Positions 36,097 to 44,534 are shown, counted from the stretch's first letter. The stretch: 64,000 nt of DNA from Rhodophyticola porphyridii (GCF_003688285.1 NZ_RCNT01000006.1:186001-250000), one strand, 5' to 3'. The notes: a model not told the origin generated them from the letters alone. Made by a program: numbers and translations.

Positions 36097-37098
36097 TTAC
36101 GCTTCCGTATGATGAAAAGATGGATAATACCTACGCAACATTTTATAGCTTTCGATCGCCGCGATGCTTTTATTTTCAGTCTCGGACAATGGAAAACCAA
36201 GAGATTGGTTAATGTCCGCTGACGATTTGGAAATCTCATGATCTATCCGATACTTCTCCCGAAGGGATAGATCTGGGGCCGAAATTTCAAGTACGTCCAT
36301 CCAATCCTTCGGCATAAATCGCCAAGTTTTGCTGTCAGCCCGAAATGGATGATCTTCACTATCGACAATTACCGTTGCCGTAGTCATCCTTTGGCCATCC
36401 TTATAGGATGTCAACAAAACAGGTTGGAAATTCAATCCAGCCCCACTCTCCCGTGAGGCTTTTGAAAGGGTAACTGAAATTGAACCCAACATCGCAGATG
36501 GAAAACCTGTCTCAGCTATGGCTCTCAAATCAGTTGGCAAGTACTCTCCAATTTGAGCTCTCAATCTCTCACAACGGTATGCACCAGGGCTTTCAGCTCC
36601 CGCCGCTTTCCATGCGCCGCTATCCCCATTCTCGTCGAGCGTCGGTATATGGGTGTTTACGGTAACGCGAAGAATGTCACCAGGCTGCAGGCGCATGGCT
36701 ACAGCGGCCGTCTCTTGAAGTTGCTCAAGCCTCTGGTTCGGATCAGTATAATCGAGCCAGACGACCACATTCGCAGCATTGTCAAAGTTTGACACTATCT
36801 GATCCAACTTGCTCGCGAGCTGGTCACTCCCGAGCTGCTCGCAGAAAACAGTTTCCAACGGTCTGTTGAAATTTTGACGTCTAACAGTCTTCTCTTCATG
36901 ATCGAATGAATAGAGGTTGGGGATGCCAGTCCTACGATAGACAATCGAGTGATCGACCAAATGCATGCCACCCATTGAGATGTAGACATATTCAGAAGCA
37001 CCCCTCTGCGGTACCAGGTGATTTATCAAGTCCACAAATATCTCGCGATCAATGAACTTGTTTGGCCGCAAGCGATACGGAATAGTAGAAGCCGACAT
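36097..37098 (-). CDS. Rossmann-like (O-methyltransferase-like) partner of the GHKL ATPase
   Basis: This 333-residue protein is not confidently assigned. The region YVYISMGGMHLVDHSIVYRR, then IPNLYSFDHEE and RRQNFNRPLETVFC, has the order expected of a nucleotide- or SAM-binding Rossmann fold: a glycine turn after strand 1 and an acidic residue after strand 2. It lacks a membrane segment. Its start shares one base with the GHKL ATPase stop (TGATG-type junction at 37098), so the two are translationally coupled and probably act together. AT-rich codon use sets it apart from the chromosome. A methyltransferase-like fold used for sensing rather than catalysis is another possibility. Confidence 0.75.
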   Translation of the reverse strand: MSASTIPYRLRPNKFIDREIFVDLINHLVPQRGASEYVYISMGGMHLVDHSIVYRRTGIPNLYSFDHEEKTVRRQNFNRPLETVFCEQLGSDQLASKLDQIVSNFDNAANVVVWLDYTDPNQRLEQLQETAAVAMRLQPGDILRVTVNTHIPTLDENGDSGAWKAAGAESPGAYRCERLRAQIGEYLPTDLRAIAETGFPSAMLGSISVTLSKASRESGAGLNFQPVLLTSYKDGQRMTTATVIVDSEDHPFRADSKTWRFMPKDWMDVLEISAPDLSLREKYRIDHEISKSSADINQSLGFPLSETENKSIAAIESYKMLRRYYPSFHHTEA

Positions 37099-38486
37099 TA
37101 CTTCCTGGCCTCCTTCAGAAAGCGATCAAAACACTCAGCACCGACAATTGAGGGCTGTTGTCCCGAATCCTGGAAGAGATACTCCGAAACTGCCCTGACT
37201 TCGTCGTCTGGCCGAATGAACGATATTCTTTTTCGGGACTCTTTGTTGGTCGGCTCAGGCAGAACAGGAACATACTTCTTAGCATTCGCACCTCGAACTT
37301 GTGTGCCATGCTCCTGAGCCAAACGGATTGTTGTCTTAACATCGGATCGCGCAGATTTGGCAAAAAACTCATTAGCTTCCGATTCAATTCCTTTGAAGCG
37401 ATTTGTAAATGATGTAAATGTCTTCAATCCCTCAGTAACAGCTTTTCGCGCAGCAAAATAAACATCTGACCCCGCATCAAGTCCGCGTTTAGTAGTTGAG
37501 ATTGGGAGTTTTTCAGCATCATTACTTCTAAACTCAATAAGCCCTGCAATTGATCGAAACTGTGGGTGGTAACGAGGAACTCCAGCATCTCCCCAACCAG
37601 TCTTTATGGTCCGATCCCCCAAGAGTATGACCCGATCATTACAGACAACGGAGATACCTGCTGCCTCTGCGTCGACCGGAGCTTCTGTCTCCTTATCGAT
37701 CTCCGCCTCTCTAACAAGCGCTCGGAAAAACCCAACCGTTACCCTAATTTCCACACTATCGAAAAGCCCAGAATAATCGAAGGGCCGAATCTCACTCTCT
37801 CCGGAATGTGCCGAAGTATAGAGTCCAAGAGTCTTTGGCACAAGGTCAACACCGTTAACACTGACTTCAAAACCCTTCTGCATGAGGTAACCGAAATGAT
37901 CCTGGATTCCAGCCATGAGTCTATTTAAAAAAGACTTATTGGAAAACGCTTTTGATATCTCATCCTTGAGGTCAGACACTAAAATCCTCACGCCATTATC
38001 CCCATTCTTTCGACCTTGGCGTGAAATTGGCAGCGTCCACTCCGTATTCTCTGGATTCAGCCACTGAGCGGAGTAATCAACGTGGAACGCCCCATCATCA
38101 GCATTCGAGAATACTGTCGCAGTCTTTCCCATCTTAAATATTGCGCGCTTCATTCCGATTCCATACATACCAACGGTTGGCAAATCGCCATCCTTCTTAA
38201 TATTTGGTCGCCCCAGCTGAAAGGCTTCCTCGATATAATCTGACGGGATTCCACCGCAATTATCAGATATCTCAAATTTTTCAGGCGTCACTGTAAGATC
38301 AGCTCGAAATCCCGCATAGGGTTTATCTGAATCTAGCGCGGCGCTAGTAGTTCGCATTGCGCCATCGATGCAGTTATCGACCAAGTCTAAGATGGCATCA
38401 TCTAGCTCAATGTCTCGCGTAAGCATGGAAACAAAAAAACGTTTGGTAGGCCCGCCGAATAATTCTGCTGGTGTTTCTTCCGTCAT
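37098..38486 (-). CDS. GHKL (Hsp90/MORC-like) ATPase
   Basis: A 462-residue protein with an N-terminal GHKL ATP-binding fold: N-box LDLVDNCIDGA (residues 33-43, Asn38), the D-x-G-x-G position as DNCGGI (75-80), and the lid motif GMYGIGMKRAIF (106-117), followed by the STTKRGLD block that resembles the second-domain lysine of Hsp90 and MutL. The remaining 160 residues are of unknown fold. Bacterial MORC-like GHKL ATPases are known from restriction-type neighbourhoods, which fits the adjacent endonuclease and methylase. It is coupled to the Rossmann-like gene downstream and lies 153 bases after the endonuclease gene. Confidence 0.88.
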   Translation of the reverse strand: MTEETPAELFGGPTKRFFVSMLTRDIELDDAILDLVDNCIDGAMRTTSAALDSDKPYAGFRADLTVTPEKFEISDNCGGIPSDYIEEAFQLGRPNIKKDGDLPTVGMYGIGMKRAIFKMGKTATVFSNADDGAFHVDYSAQWLNPENTEWTLPISRQGRKNGDNGVRILVSDLKDEISKAFSNKSFLNRLMAGIQDHFGYLMQKGFEVSVNGVDLVPKTLGLYTSAHSGESEIRPFDYSGLFDSVEIRVTVGFFRALVREAEIDKETEAPVDAEAAGISVVCNDRVILLGDRTIKTGWGDAGVPRYHPQFRSIAGLIEFRSNDAEKLPISTTKRGLDAGSDVYFAARKAVTEGLKTFTSFTNRFKGIESEANEFFAKSARSDVKTTIRLAQEHGTQVRGANAKKYVPVLPEPTNKESRKRISFIRPDDEVRAVSEYLFQDSGQQPSIVGAECFDRFLKEARK

Positions 38487-38639
38487 TTTCCCCTGCCTTT
38501 CCTAGGTGCGCGTTCTCAACGACCAAAATCCTCTGACGATATTCCTTTTGGAATTTGAAATCAAGCGGCTCGCCCTTATTGAGCGCCTGCTATCCATTTC
38601 TAAATGATGCCCATCTAAGCCAAATAGTTTCTGCGTTTA

Positions 38640-39431
38640 TCAATCTCGATAGTCGCGAATTGCTTTCTGATCGAGGTTCTTGGCAGGAACCAGACGGTAG
38701 TGCTTTTCATCGACCACTTTGATCTCACCGTCTTGAAGAGTCAGCTCGAAGAGCGCGACGATCTCATCGTCCATGAACTGTGCGGCAATAGCGCGGCAAC
38801 GCATATCGGGGAACTTTTCTTCAACAAACCGAATATCTTGCGAAGTCTGCACGATCCCGATCTGGTCCTTGCCGCCTTTGGCCTGGACGGGGATGACGTA
38901 GTGGCAACCGCGCCTGTCGATGCCGACGTAAAGCTCGTCAATCTCGATCTGGCCGATACCCTTCACGGTTGTCCGAAGATGGTTCTGGAGGCTGTAGGTC
39001 GTCAGGCTTAGGAACGTGTCGATCAATCGGTTGTAGCGAACGATGGCAAGAAGGGCCTGTTCGTCGTCCAGTGCATACGCCCGTATGATCTCAGGCGTGG
39101 CATCAGGAATGCTGATCTTCACGAGGTCGTCGCGCGGAACGATGCGATTGATCTTCACGAGCGAGAAGCGATACTGCGAGCGCCCCGCCAGTTCGATCAC
39201 CCATTCCATCCCTTTCGGCTGCGTCGCGAGTACGCGGGGCGGCAAGTCCGTCCTGAAACGGAAGGAATAGATCACATCGCCAAGGTTGTCGGGTAGGACA
39301 ATCCCAAGGGTTGTTGCCGCGTCTTTGATTTCTTGCCGCGTAAAGTCGAGGGAAGTCGCACCCACGCTGTAATGATCGAAGAATATCTTCTCGATCAGTG
39401 CTTGGTACCGATTGCGCGCCTTCTTAGCCAT
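38640..39431 (-). CDS. predicted type II restriction endonuclease
   Basis: A 263-residue protein next to a cytosine methyltransferase. A PD-(D/E)xK-like core is visible as IEIDELYVGIDRRGCHYVIPVQAKGG, with an acidic residue, a beta-strand and then Q-A-K where (D/E)-x-K is expected. The start at 39431 (MAKKARNRYQALIE) overlaps the methyltransferase stop by eight bases, so the two are coupled. The recognition site cannot be read from sequence. Confidence 0.8.
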   Translation of the reverse strand: MAKKARNRYQALIEKIFFDHYSVGATSLDFTRQEIKDAATTLGIVLPDNLGDVIYSFRFRTDLPPRVLATQPKGMEWVIELAGRSQYRFSLVKINRIVPRDDLVKISIPDATPEIIRAYALDDEQALLAIVRYNRLIDTFLSLTTYSLQNHLRTTVKGIGQIEIDELYVGIDRRGCHYVIPVQAKGGKDQIGIVQTSQDIRFVEEKFPDMRCRAIAAQFMDDEIVALFELTLQDGEIKVVDEKHYRLVPAKNLDQKAIRDYRD

Positions 39432-40755
39432 GAGCCACCTGTTCGGCGAGGCGTTCGCGCTCGATTTCAATCTGCTTGCGCTTCTTCGCGCCGCTCTTCT
39501 TGTCGCGGCGGCTAGGCGGCGGCTTCACACCGAAGTGCTCTGCCGCACCCGAAAGATCGAGCGCCAGAAGGGCTTCGTCCCCAAGTTCCAATGTCACTTC
39601 CGGTCGTGTCGGCTCCGCGCCGAGCGCATTCATGACTTGGGCGGCGATGGCGCGAGCAAGCGGCGGCGGAACAGCGTTCCCGATCTGCCGCGCGCCATGC
39701 CACTTGGTAACGTTGAAGCGAAACCAATCGGGAAAACCATGCAGCCGCGCCATCTCGCGCACCGTGATGCAGCGGTCGTACTTGTAGTGAATTGGCCTCG
39801 GGCTCGTGAACGCGCCTCGCGCACCATCGGTACCCGCTCGCAAGGTGTTCGATACGCCTTGCATCGGCAACTTGAAGAAGCGGCTGATCGGCTCAACCAT
39901 TCCAGGTTCAGTTTCCGAGAACCTTCGGCGTGAGATGTCCGTGTGCTCGGTACGGGCGCTCGATGTAAGCCGCGCAGGATTCCAGTCGCGAACATAACCA
40001 TAGTGCCAAGCATCATTGGTCATGCATCGCAGCTCGGCAGCGTAGTCCGATGGCTCACCATAGTTCGAAGTCTTGACTGAATCGGAGCCGAGCAACGTCC
40101 CGAACCGATCGGCGTCAGGAAGATCGCCGAGCGCATCAGTACAAGTCGGGCCATCGGAAAGCCCGTCAATCCTTTTCGCCTTTCCCGCAAGATTCGTGCG
40201 CTCAATTGGATATTTCGGGAGCTCTTCCCCTTTGCGGCAGCCAAGCAAAATAAGACGCTCGCGGAATTGGGGTGTGCCAAAATTTCCTGCATTTAGGACT
40301 TTCCACGGCACACGCACATCGTATCCCGCAGCATCGAACGCACCGACAAGTTCCTTAAGAAAGGCTTTGTGCTTTCCGACTGTCAGGCCTTTGACGTTCT
40401 CGAATACAAATGTCCGCGCTTTGAGTTCTGTAACAATGCGAACGAAATCGAGAACGAGCTTATTGCGGGGATCGTCTAGCACTCGATGCCCGATCAACGA
40501 AAAGCCCTGACACGGCGCACCGCCAAACACGCAATCGACTGTCGCATTGCCGATGCCCGCGACCTTGCGGATGAAGTCACCCGTCAGCCCTTCGACCGAA
40601 TGCGGAATGATTGCAGTTTTGGGGAAGTTGTACTTGTGAACGGCGCAATGCACGGGATCGATTTCCACGGCTGCCGCAACATCGAACCCGGCCTGTTCAA
40701 AGCCAAGACTCAAGCCACCTGCTCCGGCGAAAAGATCGATTCCGATGGGTCTCAT
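39424..40755 (-). CDS. dcm: DNA (cytosine-5) methyltransferase
   Basis: A 443-residue C5 methyltransferase that protects host DNA by methylating the site its partner endonuclease cuts. Motif I GIDLFAGAGGLSLGF, motif IV GGAPCQGFS with nucleophile C82, motif VI FENVKG, motif VIII QFRERLI and C-terminal motif X (RQIGNAVPPPLARAIA) are all present in order. The last 70 residues are highly charged (RRDKKSGAKKRKQIEIERERL). It lies between vsr and the endonuclease in a typical cassette order. Confidence 0.95.
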   Translation of the reverse strand: MRPIGIDLFAGAGGLSLGFEQAGFDVAAAVEIDPVHCAVHKYNFPKTAIIPHSVEGLTGDFIRKVAGIGNATVDCVFGGAPCQGFSLIGHRVLDDPRNKLVLDFVRIVTELKARTFVFENVKGLTVGKHKAFLKELVGAFDAAGYDVRVPWKVLNAGNFGTPQFRERLILLGCRKGEELPKYPIERTNLAGKAKRIDGLSDGPTCTDALGDLPDADRFGTLLGSDSVKTSNYGEPSDYAAELRCMTNDAWHYGYVRDWNPARLTSSARTEHTDISRRRFSETEPGMVEPISRFFKLPMQGVSNTLRAGTDGARGAFTSPRPIHYKYDRCITVREMARLHGFPDWFRFNVTKWHGARQIGNAVPPPLARAIAAQVMNALGAEPTRPEVTLELGDEALLALDLSGAAEHFGVKPPPSRRDKKSGAKKRKQIEIERERLAEQVAHG

Positions 40756-40826
40756 CCGTGTCCTGCCCCTGCTACTCGACTCAACGAGTCATGTTAGCTT
40801 GGCTAGCACAGGATGTCGATCGCTTT

Positions 40827-41234
40827 CTACGATTCATCCACAAAGGCTTGTAGCCTGCGGGCGAGACTGTCGGTGTCTTTTGTCTCGCACTGCCAGATCA
40901 CGAGCACGTCCCAGCCACGACGCTCCAGCTCGGCGATTTTCGCACGATCTCGGTTAACGTTCGCTTCGAGCTTCGGCAGCCAGTAGTCCTGCCGCGACTT
41001 GGGCGGTCGCCCCTTCGGGCAGCCGTGTCCGTGCCAGAAGCAGCCATGAACGAAGATAACCTTGCGATGCTTCGGGAGCACGATGTCAGGTCGGCCAGGC
41101 AAGTCCTTTCGATGCAGCCTGAAGCGGTAGCCGAGCCTGTGCAGCAAACGGCGCACGATCATCTCCGGTGTCGTGTTCTTACTGCGCACAGCCTGCATGA
41201 TGCGACGGCGTTGTTCAGGGCTGCGCGTGTCCAA
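40827..41234 (-). CDS. vsr: very short patch repair endonuclease Vsr
   Basis: A 135-residue Vsr nuclease that nicks next to T:G mismatches produced by deamination of 5-methylcytosine, limiting mutation at methylated sites. Family blocks MQAVRSKNTTPEM, GRPDIVLPKHRKVIFVHGCF (metal-binding Asp in the first part) and HGCPKGRPPKS are visible. Translation most likely begins with TTG at 41234, which has GAGGAAGG just upstream and restores the usual N-terminus (DTRSPEQRRRIM). A GTG at 41435 would add 67 poorly conserved residues. Confidence 0.93.
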   Translation of the reverse strand: MDTRSPEQRRRIMQAVRSKNTTPEMIVRRLLHRLGYRFRLHRKDLPGRPDIVLPKHRKVIFVHGCFWHGHGCPKGRPPKSRQDYWLPKLEANVNRDRAKIAELERRGWDVLVIWQCETKDTDSLARRLQAFVDES

Positions 41235-41419
41235 GCAGTGCCTTCCTCGTGCGGTCGAAAAACAGTCGTTGCAAGTCTCGCAGGCATCGTCGGCAGGCAC
41301 AACATCGCGGCTGCCGTGCGCCGATCCAAGGCGGCGTGAGCTCTGGCTCTTGATCCACCTGAAGTCAGGTGGCGCGCATCCAATCCGCGCAGGGTCGGTC
41401 AGGTGGGTTCGCTGAGATT

Positions 41420-42739
41420 CTATGCTTCGAGGCACCGAACTATGAAGTCAGAGAGACTGTCCCACATAGCAGTCAAGTGGTGGTCGGATGGTGCGAAGTC
41501 TGATGAGTGTACATATCTGTTTAGCGTATCAGCGGAAACCAGCTGTCCCATCTGTGAGAACTTTTTCGTTGCGTCGAACTGCTTCTTATCGATCTTGCCT
41601 TGATCAAAAAGATGCTTCCCAACCTTCTGAACTTTCAATGCAAGTTTGTCGTCCTTATGTGCCGCTGTCGACTGGCGAGCTATGTAGTTTTCAACAGAAA
41701 GCTCAAGAAGAACGCGAAAAAGAACGGAGATTGCGTTTCGGTGTTTGCCTAGATCAAGGTGAAACTGCAACTCTTCCCATATTTCATGATGACGCTGAAG
41801 TCTCCCAGGCCAAGTGATTCCATAGTCCTTGTGAGGGATAAGGGTCGTCCTCGATGATGGCTTAGGTGGTGGCGTCGGCTTCGGCTTGGGGCCGGGCGGC
41901 TTCGGGGGAGTTGGCGTCGGAGTTCTTGGGCCAGTTGGCTGTAGGGCATCAGCCGCCGTAGGAAGGACACCCTCGTGTTCAAGTCTATCGAGGTAGCGCC
42001 TTTTGCCATCGACATCCCAAAGGTCGCCAAGAACGACCTTCTTTGTGGCCAGGTCTTCGGCGACGCGAGCTAACGCTGCCAGCACTTTGTTCTCGGTGTG
42101 TGTGAATTCGAACTTCTTTTTTCTAACGCTGAAACCAAATCGATTACGAAAGGTCTCTGCTGACAGCAAACGGTTCATGGTTGACCGGGGAATTTTCCTT
42201 CGACCGGGCAATAACTTTGCTTCAGCAAGCCTTGCTTCTACTTCATCTGCCACATTGAAGCCGCTGGCTTGGCCCGTCCGAAGAATGAAGTTGTTCTTCA
42301 TTCGGTCGTCCCAGGTCGATTGACCTACGCCGTTTTGCGATCCGGTATGCCGCCTAAACAGAATACTATCCAGGCGATCACGGTCCGTCTCAACATGGCA
42401 GGTGATCTTGGTTGGGAAAGTGCCAGACCACTGTTTTCGCAACGCGGCAAAGTACTCCTGCAGTTGTGTGGATGGAGCGCGAGATGGCTTCTCAAGAAGC
42501 TTCAGGCAAGTGACGCGGCGGTTTCCATCGAAGACCGTAAAGACGCCGTTGTCCGGCGATACCAGTGGAGGCTCATAAATTGTGCCCTGCTCGACGATAT
42601 CCTTCGCCAAGTTGCGCATATGGGTCTCACGCGCGTTGAACAGCCAAGCGATAGCAGCGGTCTCGTTCTCCAACTCGCCATGCCTGTCGTTTGCGCGGTT
42701 CACTCGCAAATCGCTTAATGATATGCTTTTTAACTGCAT
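41420..42739 (-). CDS. ParB/Srx-like N-terminal domain protein in the RM cassette
   Basis: A 439-residue protein with a ParB/sulfiredoxin-like N-terminal domain (FTVFDGNRRVTCLKLLE near residue 70 is the characteristic GNRR block). A helical middle region follows, then a Pro/Lys-rich linker (about 272-300, repeated TPPKP/PKPTPP) and a helical C-terminal domain (EIWEELQFHLDLGKHRNAISVLFRVLLELSVE). ParB-domain proteins near restriction systems may be nucleases or NTP-dependent switches. It is the first gene of the minus-strand cassette, 185 bases before vsr. It is unlikely to be a plasmid partition ParB because no ParA is present. Confidence 0.8.
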   Translation of the reverse strand: MQLKSISLSDLRVNRANDRHGELENETAAIAWLFNARETHMRNLAKDIVEQGTIYEPPLVSPDNGVFTVFDGNRRVTCLKLLEKPSRAPSTQLQEYFAALRKQWSGTFPTKITCHVETDRDRLDSILFRRHTGSQNGVGQSTWDDRMKNNFILRTGQASGFNVADEVEARLAEAKLLPGRRKIPRSTMNRLLSAETFRNRFGFSVRKKKFEFTHTENKVLAALARVAEDLATKKVVLGDLWDVDGKRRYLDRLEHEGVLPTAADALQPTGPRTPTPTPPKPPGPKPKPTPPPKPSSRTTLIPHKDYGITWPGRLQRHHEIWEELQFHLDLGKHRNAISVLFRVLLELSVENYIARQSTAAHKDDKLALKVQKVGKHLFDQGKIDKKQFDATKKFSQMGQLVSADTLNRYVHSSDFAPSDHHLTAMWDSLSDFIVRCLEA

Positions 42740-42830
42740 GATCTAAATGATAAATCAGACGAGACGACGTGGCAACGACTAAGCAGCAGAGTGCTGCTGG
42801 CGCGGATCAGAACGAGAAAGAAGCAGTGGC

Positions 42831-43652
42831 ATGCATAGGCAGTCGAGCAAAAAGAGAGAGCAGATCCGGTTCCTGAAGCGGGTGATAATGTCCTCGGATG
42901 ATCACGAGCTGATCGGGCGCATTTTTGACCTTGGTATCGTTGAGCTGAACTTTGAGACGTACGAGGAACTCAGTCAATTTGTAGACTGCCGTTATGTGTT
43001 CCACTGTGGGATGAGTATGCGAAGTCTCGTACGCCGAGTGGAGTCGCTGAACCTTGCCGGTGATTTGATCTGGGTCGATCCGTCTGATTGGGATACTGGC
43101 CGACAGGCGGTCGACCGATACGCTTGGCTAAATGTAGCATGTGACGTGTTTCTGATGAGGCTCATTTCCGTCTTTGATTGTGTTCTTTTGTTTGCCAACG
43201 ATGTCTTTGAGAGTGGCCTCGAAGCCCGTCAGTGCACTGTTCGCGGCCTTAAGAAACGAGGCGTTCGCACTGAATTGATCGAACTCCTTGAGGCGCTGCA
43301 GGACGATCATGAAGCACTGCGCTACGAGCGCAACTCCCGCATACATCAGGGCTGGGAGCGCACTCATAGCTCCTGCGATGAAACGTTCCGAATGGCTGCG
43401 AGCTTCGAACGCAACGGCCAGGACTTGAGGGGAGCGGATAGCCTGGGAAAGAGGATAAACTCCAAACGATACATGAAGGAAGGATTGGTCGAGCTACAAC
43501 GGGACCACAACATATCCCTACGCAAACTCGGGAAGCGCCTTAACGAGATTTACGACCTCTTGTCGCCTGAGTTTGAAGATCGCTTCCGGGCAAAGTTCCG
43601 CGACCCAGATGCAGGGTTTGGATATCGGACTGGTCTCGTCACGAGCGAATGA
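42831..43652 (+). CDS. HEPN-like domain protein
   Basis: A 273-residue mostly helical protein with RYERNSRIHQGWE near residue 165. R167-N-S-R-I-H172 matches the R-x4-6-H motif of HEPN ribonucleases, and the preceding helical bundle fits Cthe_2314-like HEPN proteins. If active it would cut RNA, typical of toxins and abortive-infection factors. It is divergent from the ParB-like gene (91-base gap), so both could share a control region. No obvious antitoxin lies next to it. The assignment rests on motif and helical content. Confidence 0.7.
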   Translation: MHRQSSKKREQIRFLKRVIMSSDDHELIGRIFDLGIVELNFETYEELSQFVDCRYVFHCGMSMRSLVRRVESLNLAGDLIWVDPSDWDTGRQAVDRYAWLNVACDVFLMRLISVFDCVLLFANDVFESGLEARQCTVRGLKKRGVRTELIELLEALQDDHEALRYERNSRIHQGWERTHSSCDETFRMAASFERNGQDLRGADSLGKRINSKRYMKEGLVELQRDHNISLRKLGKRLNEIYDLLSPEFEDRFRAKFRDPDAGFGYRTGLVTSE

Positions 43653-44187
43653 ATGGGCGCGTATCCAATCCGCGCAGGGTTGGTCAGGGTTCCAAGGGGC
43701 GCGAAGGCTCCTTGGTCGATGGGAAGGTTCCAAGGAAGGGCAGCGCGAAAGCTCCCTTCCCTTGGTCTCGATGAAATCGTCTCCATGAAATGGTCATGGG
43801 GGTATCGGGGGAGCAGGAACGCGCCACTGATTGGTGATGCAACGGCCAGACGGTGCGAGAGGGTTTCAAGGGGCGCGATAGCCCTTTGATCGATGGGTGC
43901 AGGGAGAGCGAAGTCTCCCGCGAGTGATGGAACGGCGATACGTTCTACTGGCTCTGGATGGGCTCAATGCCCGACAGAGCCACGGCCTGGGGGATGCAAC
44001 GGGGGCGCGCAGCGGCCCCCTTGCCAAGATGGTTTTGTACTACAAAACACATCTTGCTGCCCACGAAACGGGGAAAAACGGCGTGTAGTACAAAAAAGCC
44101 GTTGTAGTACAAACGGTTGCCGCTCTTTGTAGTACAAAGACATCGGTAGCTTACGGAGGCTGAGACCGCAAGGCGCTTGCTGCGATC
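43653..44187. other. convergent intergenic region with hairpins and palindromic iterons
   Basis: The left part (43690-44030) is a run of imperfect hairpins with related sequence, for example CCAAGGGGCGCGAAGGCTCC, TTTCAAGGGGCGCGATAGCC and GGGAGAGCGAAGTCTCCC. The right part holds four TTGTAGTACAA-type palindromes. No gene is convincing. It separates the HEPN gene (+) from the phosphatase gene (-). Confidence 0.6.
44033..44139. repeat. four palindromic iterons, core TTGTAGTACAA
   Basis: Copies lie at about 44033-44047 (TTTTGTACTACAAAA, perfect), 44083-44093 (GTGTAGTACAA), 44102-44112 (TTGTAGTACAA) and 44125-44139 (CTTTGTAGTACAAAG, perfect). Spacing is irregular (19-55 bases). Such arrays are binding sites for a dedicated protein: replication initiator, partition protein or repressor. 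No known initiator gene is in the element. Confidence 0.85.
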
Positions 44188-44526
44188 TCAGTCCGTGCCG
44201 CAGAGGTCGTGAAGGCGGGGTTCAGCCCGTGCCTTCAGTAGCTCGATCAGCTCGGGATCACCCCGCTCATATTCGTCAGGGATGTGCAGCGTAATGATGC
44301 GGTTGTCTGTTGGGCGCTGCTTGTACTTCTTACTGATCCGCTCGCGATGGTGGGTCTCCATCGCGAAGATCAGATCGGCACTGGCGACAAGCTCTTTGGT
44401 CAGGGGGCGCGGTGCCTGCGCATCCGTGCCAGCGGACAGCACGTCAAGCCCGCCGAAGTCCTTGAAGAGGTCCTCGGCAGTCGGGCTTCGCAGCTTGTTG
44501 GCGGTACAGACAAACAGAACACGCAT
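44188..44526 (-). CDS. low-molecular-weight protein tyrosine phosphatase family protein
   Basis: A 112-residue compact phosphatase. The catalytic loop is VCTANKLRSPTAE with Cys7 and Arg13 (C-x5-R), and the C-terminal acidic region HIPDEYERGDPEL supplies the general acid Asp. It dephosphorylates phosphotyrosine or related esters. It starts eight bases after the HTH-like gene, so the pair is co-transcribed. The protein is shorter than usual LMW phosphatases (about 150 residues), but the motif is intact. Confidence 0.85.
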   Translation of the reverse strand: MRVLFVCTANKLRSPTAEDLFKDFGGLDVLSAGTDAQAPRPLTKELVASADLIFAMETHHRERISKKYKQRPTDNRIITLHIPDEYERGDPELIELLKARAEPRLHDLCGTD

Positions 44527-44534
44527 GGCCGTCC

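Noticed and set aside
41420-42739. Plasmid partition ParB
   Set aside because: There is no ParA neighbour and the gene heads a restriction cassette. Only the N-terminal ParB/Srx-like domain matches.
43653-44187. CRISPR array suggested by the repeated palindromes and hairpins
   Set aside because: Repeats are short and differ in sequence, spacing is irregular, there are no uniform spacers, and no cas genes are present.
44188-44526. Arsenate reductase for arsenic resistance
   Set aside because: The C-x5-R loop fits the fold, but there are no ars genes nearby, and the C-terminal redox cysteine pair of ArsC is missing.
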